This document shows positions 5,869 to 10,847 of a DNA stretch of 10,847 bases, one piece after another. A program made the position numbers and the translations under genes. The DNA lies in contig JAJZAR010000045.1 in the NCBI GenBank assembly GCA_021799315.1, positions 1 through 10,847 of the forward strand, given 5' to 3'. Below the pieces are notes generated by a model. That model saw only the letters and a program-made list of their open reading frames with translations, searched no databases and was not told the DNA's origin. Each line of letters starts with the position of its first letter. Position 1 is the first letter of the stretch. The stretch comes from Thermoplasmata archaeon. GTDB lineage: Archaea > Thermoplasmatota > Thermoplasmata > Thermoplasmatales > Thermoplasmataceae.

Positions 5869-7086
5869 ATGAATCCAAGGTTTGCCATAAAAACTACCGG
5901 CCTCCGTTTAATCCTTGACTCCAGAGGGAAGTATACTGTTGAAGCTACAATTATGCTGGAATCAGGCGCAAAGGGCGTTTGTGCTGCCCCATCAGGAGCC
6001 AGCACCGGGGCCACGGAGGTAAAACCTTTCAGAGATGGTAATGCAAAAGAGAGCCTTGACTTTTATGAAAGAAATGTGAGGGAAAGCCTAAAGAATTTCA
6101 ACGGGCTAAATCAGACCGGTTTTGACAGATTGCTGAAGTCAATTGACGGTACTGAAGATTTCAGTGCAATGGGAGGAAACGTTTCCACAGCCCTGTCAAT
6201 TGCTCTTTCTAAGGCTGTGGCCAATGAACTTGGAATGCCTCTTTACAGATATGTTGGAGGAAATTTTGAGATGAAGTTACCGAAGCCCATAGGAAACGTG
6301 ATCGGTGGAGGAAAACATGCCATAAATGGTACGACATTTCAAGAATTTCTTGTATCAAATGATTCCTCGTCATTTCTGGAAGCAATAGAGACAAACGCTC
6401 TGGTTCATAGGAGAATTGGTGAAAAGGCCCATGAATTGTTCAAGGACGTTAGCATAGGCATAGGTGATGAGAAAGCATGGGCCCTATCCGTAAGTGATGA
6501 GAAAGCCATGGAACTTCTGGAGGATTCCGCTAAAGAGATTGGAGAAGAACGTAAAGTTAAAATGTATCTGGGTTTCGATGCAGCTTCCACCAGTTTTTAC
6601 AAAGATGGAAATTATATATATAGAGAGAAAAGCAGAGATCAGGGGGAACAGATTCAGTATATACTGGATGCTCAGAAAAATCATGGATTCTATTTTATCG
6701 AAGACCCAATGGAAGAGACAGACTTTGAAGGCTTTGCAGAAATCACAAAAAAGATCGGCGACAGGGCACTCATAGTGGGAGATGACCTCTACACGACCAA
6801 TGCTGAAAGAATTAGAAAGGGCATAGAGATGAAGGCATCAAATGGAGTTCTCATAAAGGTGAATCAAATAGGTACTCTGACGCAGACATGGGAAGCTGTA
6901 AGAGTGGCCACAGAAGCATCTATGAAAAACGTTATCTCTCACAGAAGCGGCGAAACAACTGATGATTTTATTGCCCCACTATCTCTAGCCTTCAATTCTA
7001 CATTCATAAAGAGCGGGACAATAGGAGGAGAAAGGCTCGCAAAACTCAATGAACTTGTAAGGATCCAGGAGGAACTTGGAGAATAA
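5869..7086 (+). CDS. eno: Enolase (phosphopyruvate hydratase), divergent archaeal form
   Basis: A 405-residue enolase, which interconverts 2-phosphoglycerate and phosphoenolpyruvate. The catalytic set is intact by alignment to the well-known enzyme: S43 in PSGASTG, H150 in GGGKHA, E159 in FQEF, general acid E201 in GIGDE, metal ligands D237 (LGFDAA), E278 (IEDPM) and D305 (GDDL), base K330 (LIKVNQ), H358-R359-S360 with GET, and K381 in IKSG. Two signatures differ: the usual DSRGNPTVE reads DSRGKYTVE (17-25), and GDEGGF reads GDEKAW (199-204). The usual FIADL reads FIAPL (367-371). These may be lineage-typical. In Thermoplasmata with a non-phosphorylative Entner-Doudoroff route, enolase acts after glycerate kinase. 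ATG 5869 is set by the TATA box 25 nt upstream. The end overlaps dphB by 11 bp. Confidence 0.95.
   Translation: MNPRFAIKTTGLRLILDSRGKYTVEATIMLESGAKGVCAAPSGASTGATEVKPFRDGNAKESLDFYERNVRESLKNFNGLNQTGFDRLLKSIDGTEDFSAMGGNVSTALSIALSKAVANELGMPLYRYVGGNFEMKLPKPIGNVIGGGKHAINGTTFQEFLVSNDSSSFLEAIETNALVHRRIGEKAHELFKDVSIGIGDEKAWALSVSDEKAMELLEDSAKEIGEERKVKMYLGFDAASTSFYKDGNYIYREKSRDQGEQIQYILDAQKNHGFYFIEDPMEETDFEGFAEITKKIGDRALIVGDDLYTTNAERIRKGIEMKASNGVLIKVNQIGTLTQTWEAVRVATEASMKNVISHRSGETTDDFIAPLSLAFNSTFIKSGTIGGERLAKLNELVRIQEELGE
7067..7072 (+). promoter_or_regulatory. Shine-Dalgarno sequence deciding the TTG start of dphB
   Basis: AGGAGG lies inside the 3' end of the enolase gene, 3 nt before TTG 7076. The spacing is short, but the match to the archaeal anti-Shine-Dalgarno is strong. 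No comparable site precedes the alternative ATG at 7100. An internal gene translated from a Shine-Dalgarno site, behind a leaderless first gene, is the usual archaeal arrangement. Confidence 0.5.
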
Positions 7087-7918
7087 ACACATTTATCTAA
7101 TGGGATTGGGTCTGCGAGGAACAGGAAGCCTGAACCTTGAAGAACTCTCCATTCTCAAAGAATCAGATCTAATCTTTGTAGATGCATACACTTCAATCTT
7201 CCCTGAAAACGTGAAAGAGGATATTGAGAAGGTAACTGGTAATACAGTAAGGTTTCTTAACAGAGAGGAAGTGGAGAGTTTTGCCTTTCTTAAGAACCCG
7301 TTCAGAACCATCTCCTTAATAGTTTCGGGTGATCCCATGTCTTCTACCACACATTTTGCAATTGTGGAAAAATGTAGAGAAATGGGTTTTATTGTGGACA
7401 TAATGGAGAATGCGTCCATTCTAACAACTGTGCCGGGTAGAACAGGACTATCGCCCTATAGAATGGGGCCAGTTATTTCAATTCCACAGATCGTCGATAA
7501 TTTTGTTCCGATGTCAGTCGCCAGAAAAATCAGAGATAATATGATCTGGCAATTACATACAATACTTCTGATTGACCTTGAGAACGGAAAGAACATGGAT
7601 CCTCCTAAGGTTTTCCATATTCTGAAGGCGTTGGGTGAAAACATTCTGCCAGAATCGTTTTTTAAAATGCCCTTATTTGTAATGGAAAGAATAGGATGGG
7701 CAGATGAACGAGTTTTTATAACCACAGTGGAAAACCTCAAGTCACTGGAAAATCATTCTCCATACTGTACTGTGTTGCCCATGAGTCCAAATTCCAATGA
7801 AATGGCATCCACAAGAGCCCTCGGTTTGAATGAGATAATGTCTCTGGAAACCTTTGACTACAAATCTCTACGTGATAGAGCAAAAATTTTAATTCAGAGT
7901 GAAACTAAAGAATATTAA
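7076..7918 (+). CDS. dphB: Diphthine synthase (EF-2 diphthamide methyltransferase)
   Basis: A 280-residue SAM-dependent methyltransferase of the tetrapyrrole-methylase fold. In archaea DphB methylates the 3-amino-3-carboxypropyl histidine on elongation factor 2 during diphthamide synthesis. Visible motifs: GLGLRG (10-15), DAYTS (36-40), SGDPMSSTTH (84-93, normally GDPxxATTH), NASI (112-115), GLSPYRMG (124-131) and HTILLIDLE (161-169), in family order and at family length. The C-terminal part keeps ERIGWADERV (204-213), but the usual 'PgxLHxxE' segment is replaced by LPMSPNSNE (234-242), so this end is divergent. The TTG at 7076 is chosen because an ATG start at 7100 would remove the first beta strand (HIYLMG) and because AGGAGG precedes it. 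It overlaps enolase by 11 bp; pairing with enolase suggests co-expression rather than a shared pathway. Confidence 0.9.
   Translation: MENKHIYLMGLGLRGTGSLNLEELSILKESDLIFVDAYTSIFPENVKEDIEKVTGNTVRFLNREEVESFAFLKNPFRTISLIVSGDPMSSTTHFAIVEKCREMGFIVDIMENASILTTVPGRTGLSPYRMGPVISIPQIVDNFVPMSVARKIRDNMIWQLHTILLIDLENGKNMDPPKVFHILKALGENILPESFFKMPLFVMERIGWADERVFITTVENLKSLENHSPYCTVLPMSPNSNEMASTRALGLNEIMSLETFDYKSLRDRAKILIQSETKEY
7911..7918 (+). promoter_or_regulatory. TATA-like box of the PEBP-cobY cluster
   Basis: AATATTAA covers the stop of dphB, with its centre about 28 nt before ATG 7943. The spacing is at the long end of the usual range and predicts a leaderless or nearly leaderless mRNA. The 24-nt gap to the next gene has no Shine-Dalgarno sequence, which favours a separate promoter. 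Moderate to weak support. Confidence 0.35.
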
Positions 7919-7942
7919 GCACATAAACAATACAGATTCCAT

Positions 7943-8404
7943 ATGTCATTCGAAATGCAGGTTGGCAAGATAAAGTACGGTGATCAGATTGAGAATGAAT
8001 ACACTTGCAAGGGAAAGAATTTATCTCCGGAGATAAAGTGGAAGGATCCACCAGCATCCACAAAGGAAATTGTCATCTTTCTCGATGATCCCGATGCTCC
8101 TAAAAAGAGCTTTAACCACTGGTGCATGAGAGGCATTCAGGCTTCTGTCTCGTCAATCCATGAAAATGTTCCTGAGGGAGAAAAAACGGAAGAAGGATGG
8201 ATTCAGCTTCCCAATGATTTCGGCAAGAAGGGATACAGTGGACCTTGCCCACCACATAACAGGAAGCACAGGTATTTTGTTACGCTCTATGCACTTGTCA
8301 GACCGATCCAGGATTCTGAAGCATCTAATAGCGAGGCTCTAAGGGAACTTTGCGAAGGACTAATGAAGAAAAAAGTTACTTGGATGTTTACATATGGAAA
8401 ATGA
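7943..8404 (+). CDS. PEBP family protein (YbhB/YbcL type)
   Basis: A 153-residue phosphatidylethanolamine-binding-protein homologue of the compact bacterial/archaeal YbhB/YbcL type. Motifs: NLSPEIKW (26-33), DDPDAP (48-53) forming one wall of the ligand pocket, HW (59-60), and the second family block with GPCPP (100-104) followed by HRYFVTLYAL (109-118). Length and motif order are normal and no signal peptide is present, so it should be cytoplasmic. Members bind small anionic ligands or phospho-groups. The biological role in archaea is unknown and the family name should not be read as proof of lipid binding. ATG 7943 directly begins the family's first strand. The last 11 bp overlap the CobY-like gene. 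Confidence 0.93.
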   Translation: MSFEMQVGKIKYGDQIENEYTCKGKNLSPEIKWKDPPASTKEIVIFLDDPDAPKKSFNHWCMRGIQASVSSIHENVPEGEKTEEGWIQLPNDFGKKGYSGPCPPHNRKHRYFVTLYALVRPIQDSEASNSEALRELCEGLMKKKVTWMFTYGK

Positions 8405-8936
8405 TAATAAAATCAATCTGCTCATTATGGCTGGAGGTACCGGATCCAGAATGAACCTCTCAGACAAGGGTCTTCTTATGATAAGAGGGGAGACACTTGT
8501 GGACAGAAATCTCAATCTCCTTGAAGATTCTGTGAAAAAGGTATACATGGCTGTTTCCCCAAACACAGAAAAAACAGCAAACTTTTTTAAGGATAGGGTA
8601 ACAATCATTAAAACAGCAGGGGATGACTATTCCATAGACATAGGTGTTGCCCTGGACGCGTTGGATAGCTTTCCGGTTCTTGTTATGCCTGCAGATATAT
8701 ACATAAGAGATCTGACAGTTGTGACCAATCTAATTGACATGGCCAGAGAGAAAGGAAAGGGCATCACTTCAATGCTCATAGAAGGATTGTTCTGTGGGGT
8801 ATCTGTTTTCATGGAAAAACCAAAAGATGTGGAAACAGAAGATTTCTATGGGTATAACGTAACGGAAAAACAGGCTTATAACATAAATACTGTGGAAGAC
8901 TTTTTCCTTATACTGAACAGATTGAGGAAAGAGTGA
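8394..8936 (+). CDS. cobY: CobY-like GTP:adenosylcobinamide-phosphate guanylyltransferase
   Basis: A 180-residue nucleotidyltransferase of the MobA/CobY kind. The nucleotide-binding loop is LIMAGGTGSRM (10-20), with K25 just after. The middle fits archaeal CobY rather than MobA: AVSPNTEKTANFF (53-65), then TAGDDYSIDIGVAL (74-87) and MPADI (98-102, a metal-binding position). The end carries an NINTVEDF segment (163-170). CobY, the archaeal non-orthologous replacement of CobU, moves GMP from GTP to adenosylcobinamide-phosphate in cobamide nucleotide-loop assembly or salvage. No other cobalamin gene is in the window, so context does not confirm the substrate; a related guanylyl- or cytidylyltransferase cannot be excluded. 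The ATG at 8394 overlaps the PEBP gene by 11 bp, and its stop overlaps the next start by 4 bp. Confidence 0.72.
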   Translation: MENDNKINLLIMAGGTGSRMNLSDKGLLMIRGETLVDRNLNLLEDSVKKVYMAVSPNTEKTANFFKDRVTIIKTAGDDYSIDIGVALDALDSFPVLVMPADIYIRDLTVVTNLIDMAREKGKGITSMLIEGLFCGVSVFMEKPKDVETEDFYGYNVTEKQAYNINTVEDFFLILNRLRKE

Positions 8937-9358
8937 ATATGGTCACTGATAGAATTCAGAAGACGACCAATGTGTTGCATAGAATTGGTTCTTATTTCAC
9001 ATATAACAGAGATGCAGCCGTAGTGATGCTTTCTGGAGGCATTATTACAACAATTGTTTCGATTCTGGTTATTGGCCTATCTGCAAGCAAAGGCGAATTC
9101 AACACTCCTATCGTAGTAGCTCAGGAGATCGGCACAGGAATTGCTCCGGCCGTTGCTGAAGTTGCCATAGCTATCGCTATGATGAAATACGATAGAAAAC
9201 ACAGACTACTTGGTCTCCTCGGATTATTGGCTGGACTTATCTCCCTACCCGGGACGGACGGAGGGCTATTTATAGGGTTTATTCTCATACTTATAGGATC
9301 TATTATGAGTGTTTTCTTTCGGGGACCGTATAGATCGACACCAGCAAAAGAAGTATAA
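8933..9358 (+). CDS. Small multi-pass membrane protein of unknown function
   Basis: A 141-residue integral membrane protein that I do not recognise. It has a charged N-terminal segment (1-28) and probably four hydrophobic segments: about 30-50, 63-83, 91-105 and 110-129. A short basic loop (KYDRKHR, 85-91) separates the second and third, and a polar tail (GPYRSTPAKEV) ends it. The second half (LLGLLGLLAGLISLPG, then GGLFIGFILILIGSIM) has the glycine-spaced hairpin look common to many small archaeal membrane proteins, which gives no function. The GTG at 8933 is preferred because GAGG (8924-8927) lies 5 nt before it and it overlaps the cobY stop as GTGA; ATG 8939 is an alternative two codons on. 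Coupling to cobY suggests co-translation, perhaps a membrane partner, but that is only inference. Confidence 0.75.
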   Translation: MNMVTDRIQKTTNVLHRIGSYFTYNRDAAVVMLSGGIITTIVSILVIGLSASKGEFNTPIVVAQEIGTGIAPAVAEVAIAIAMMKYDRKHRLLGLLGLLAGLISLPGTDGGLFIGFILILIGSIMSVFFRGPYRSTPAKEV

Positions 9359-9450
9359 TAAACTCAGTTCTTCCAATACGCATTCACATAGAAACTGAAG
9401 ATAGACGAACGCTATGCCTTGGAGGTGTAGAAATTCAAACTCAGTAATGT

Positions 9451-9457
9451 TATATAG
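9451..9457 (+). promoter_or_regulatory. TATA box of the NfeD cluster
   Basis: TATATAG is centred 23 nt before ATG 9477 and 26 nt before the following GTG codon at 9480, predicting a leaderless transcript beginning at one of them. This argues against the longer in-frame start at 9414, which lies upstream of the box. A second TATA-like sequence (TATAATAAA, 9354-9362) could drive a longer transcript starting near 9383. Confidence 0.5.
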
Positions 9458-9476
9458 AGTAATGCAATTATTAATA

Positions 9477-9791
9477 ATGGTGAGCCAGAGCATTTTTTAT
9501 ATCAGCCTGATACTGGTAGCAATTGTGTTCTTTTTTATAGGTGCCTGGTTTTACAGACTGATTTTGTGGTACCCACGAGGTGGAACAAAAGTTACGGGAA
9601 ATAAAGCTCTTATTGGAAAGACAGGACAGATCGTCTCTAACAATGGGTATACTTGCGTTGTAAGAGTTGATGGGCAAAACTGGAACGCCAAGAATAGTGG
9701 CGAAGAAGGGCTGGAAGTTGGAGACAGAGTCGTGGTGAAACAGGTAAATGGACTGCGTCTGACCGTTGAAAAGGTGAACAATGGGAATTAA
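9477..9791 (+). CDS. Short NfeD-like membrane protein with C-terminal OB domain
   Basis: A 104-residue protein with one membrane helix (about 6-27) followed by an OB-fold domain of the NfeD C-terminal type (about 42-101). The signature is clear: ALIGKTGQIV (44-53), VRVDGQNWNAKN (62-73), LEVGDRVVVKQVNGLRLTVEKV (79-100). Only the C-terminal NfeD part is present, without the ClpP-like serine protease domain of long NfeD, so it is the short form. Short NfeD proteins often pair with stomatin/SPFH membrane proteins, but no such gene is in this window. ATG 9477 is chosen because a TATA box lies 23 nt before it; the in-frame ATG at 9414 would add 21 residues (beginning MPWRCRNSNS) that do not resemble the family. 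It overlaps the next gene by 11 bp. Confidence 0.85.
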   Translation: MVSQSIFYISLILVAIVFFFIGAWFYRLILWYPRGGTKVTGNKALIGKTGQIVSNNGYTCVVRVDGQNWNAKNSGEEGLEVGDRVVVKQVNGLRLTVEKVNNGN

Positions 9792-9978
9792 TTGCAATGA
9801 TCTGGGGTTAGCAAAGATAATGAGAAGAGATGGAACAACTAGAGTGCTGACTAAGAGTGAAACCATAGCCCTCTGCGAGGAGTCTATGACCACAGGTGTC
9901 TCTTTCCAGGACATATTGAAAAGGACAGAACCTCAGCTGAAGGTCATTCGATTTATCCCAGAGAGTGAAGCAGAGTGA
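9781..9978 (+). CDS. Unrecognised 65-residue protein between NfeD and epimerase genes
   Basis: A small soluble protein with no recognised family. It opens with a strand-like MGINCNDLGLAKIMRRDG, then TRVLTKSETIALCEESMTTG, a likely helix, then FQDILKRTEPQLKVIRFIP and an acidic end. Two cysteines (C5, C32) are too far apart for a knuckle. It is likely real: it starts 11 bp inside the NfeD gene with GGTGA (9773-9777) 3 nt before the ATG, and its stop overlaps the epimerase start as GTGA, so it is embedded in a coupled operon with no alternative frame in the interval. The composition is like its neighbours. The role is unknown; a partner of either neighbour is possible. Confidence 0.7.
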   Translation: MGINCNDLGLAKIMRRDGTTRVLTKSETIALCEESMTTGVSFQDILKRTEPQLKVIRFIPESEAE

Positions 9979-10793
9979 TAACACTCCAGAACGGTAGTTT
10001 CAAGACAGAAATTAATTCAGTTGGCGCTCATGTGGAGCGACTGACCTTTTCTGGCTTGTCTGCCATAAAAGAGAGTGAAGATGGACATTTGACCCATGGA
10101 GGAATTGCCCCACTTCTCCCCTATGCCAACAGACTGAAGGATGGAAAATATGTGTGGGGAGACAAAACATTCACCTTTCCCGCAGGATCTGACGGCAATT
10201 CCATACATGGGTTCGGTAAGGATAAATCGTGGAAAGTGATTGAACAGAATACGAAAAGTGTTAAGCTAGGACTATCTCTTTACGAATCAGACTATCCCTT
10301 TAACGTGTTCGCTGAAATGCAATTTGCTCTTGATGGAACAGGGTTTGCACATAATATCCATTTCTCTAACCTTGGAGAGGTGGACGCACCTCTTGCCCCA
10401 GGCTTTCACCCCTATTTCATGACAGGAAGCCACTGGGAACTAACATTTCAACACCCACCAGAAAAAGTAATAAAAATAGACGAATATTTCCCCAGCGGGA
10501 ACTTTGTTCAGTTTCACCGAAAACTGCAGAAAAGCAGTACCCACACATTTGACGATTGTTTCAAATATAAAGGTGCAGTTGAAATAAGAGGGGATGAGCT
10601 AAACTTTACACTTACATCTTCTGAGGCAAATTACATAATGGTTTATGATGGGAAATTCAGCCAGAACTGCTCTGTTGCCGTCGAACCAATGTCTTCCGGA
10701 ATAAATGCATTCAACACCATGGACAACCTGAAAATTCTGAACCCTGGAGAATCATGGGACTTTGGGTACAATGTTGAAATACGGATGAAATAA
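9975..10793 (+). CDS. Aldose 1-epimerase-like (galactose mutarotase family) protein
   Basis: A 272-residue protein of the galactose mutarotase superfamily, which interconverts alpha and beta anomers of free aldoses or hexose phosphates. Family landmarks appear in order: PYANRL (49-54) with N52 and R53, IHGF (77-80) with H78, APGFHPYF (141-148) with the proposed acid H145, TFDDCF (191-196), and VEPMSSGINAFN (236-247) with the proposed base E237. The length is on the short side of GalM but usual for the bacterial/archaeal YeaD/LacX-like branches, so the substrate (free sugar or sugar phosphate) is open. In an organism using glucose dehydrogenase it could supply the preferred anomer; this is inference. 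The GTG at 9975 forms a 4-bp GTGA overlap with the 65-residue gene, the third gene of the NfeD operon. No terminator is clear in the 54 bases that follow. Confidence 0.88.
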   Translation: MITLQNGSFKTEINSVGAHVERLTFSGLSAIKESEDGHLTHGGIAPLLPYANRLKDGKYVWGDKTFTFPAGSDGNSIHGFGKDKSWKVIEQNTKSVKLGLSLYESDYPFNVFAEMQFALDGTGFAHNIHFSNLGEVDAPLAPGFHPYFMTGSHWELTFQHPPEKVIKIDEYFPSGNFVQFHRKLQKSSTHTFDDCFKYKGAVEIRGDELNFTLTSSEANYIMVYDGKFSQNCSVAVEPMSSGINAFNTMDNLKILNPGESWDFGYNVEIRMK

Positions 10794-10847
10794 TGATTTC
10801 CAGAATATATTGACAGCGTTTACCATTTTATTCATAATCTCATGAAC
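10794..10847. other. Intergenic right edge, nothing supported
   Basis: These 54 bases are AT-rich and hold no clear terminator, promoter or complete gene. On the minus strand a frame is open from the window edge leftward into the end of the epimerase gene, stopping near 10740 (about 31 residues). It could be the tail of a convergent gene but is too short to judge. Confidence 0.4.

Noticed and set aside
4003..8449. GGATCCAG octamer at 4003, 7061 and 8442, twice near gene starts
   Set aside because: All three copies lie inside coding sequence in different codon contexts, with no shared position relative to starts; treated as chance.
9414..9476. Longer NfeD start adding 21 residues
   Set aside because: The extension lies upstream of the TATA box at 9451 and does not look like the family; kept only as an alternative.
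10740..10847. Leftward open frame entering from the right edge and overlapping the end of the epimerase gene
   Set aside because: About 31 residues with no recognisable motif; cannot be separated from chance without sequence beyond the window.

Overview
The window looks like chromosomal DNA of an acidophilic or related Thermoplasmata archaeon (Thermoplasmatales-like). The reasons are: archaeal-only or archaeal-type proteins (membrane LonB protease, diphthine synthase DphB, a CobY-type guanylyltransferase, a Cgi121-like KEOPS subunit), moderately AT-rich DNA with AGA/AGG arginine and ATA isoleucine codons, tight gene packing, and TATA-like boxes placed about 23-28 nt before several first-in-operon start codons, which is the arrangement expected for leaderless transcripts. 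No tRNA, rRNA, CRISPR array, insertion sequence or phage gene was seen. This is mostly housekeeping chromosome rather than a mobile island.

Layout. (1) 1-1373: a leftward gene for a two-membrane-segment surface or signalling protein with a Gly/Thr linker, preceded by a T-rich terminator-like tract beyond its 3' end and divergent from (2) a rightward PH/GRAM-like plus zinc-ribbon protein (1374-1991). The 104-bp divergent spacer holds promoter-like boxes for both genes and a perfect 9-bp inverted repeat. (3) 2059-5845: a tightly spaced cluster lonB - Cgi121-like - PfkB-family kinase - gamma carbonic anhydrase (gaps or overlaps of 11, 1 and -1 nt). (4) 5869-7918: enolase with its own promoter, overlapping dphB. 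(5) 7943-9358: PEBP-family protein, CobY-like nucleotidyltransferase and a small multi-pass membrane protein, all overlapping. (6) 9477-10793: a stand-alone short NfeD protein, an unrecognised 65-residue protein and an aldose 1-epimerase-like protein, all overlapping. The last 54 bases hold no supported gene.

How the genes may work together. Enolase and the epimerase fit a sugar-degrading (non-phosphorylative Entner-Doudoroff type) metabolism known from Thermoplasmata. DphB and Cgi121 act in the translation apparatus (EF-2 diphthamide, tRNA t6A). LonB and NfeD both concern membrane protein quality control. CobY belongs to cobamide assembly. I do not see a defence system or a clear undescribed multi-gene machine. 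The strongest leads are the uncharacterised divergent pair at the left end with its palindromic spacer, the NfeD/orphan/epimerase cluster, the altered enolase signature, and the recurrence of exactly 11-bp gene overlaps at four of seven overlapping junctions.
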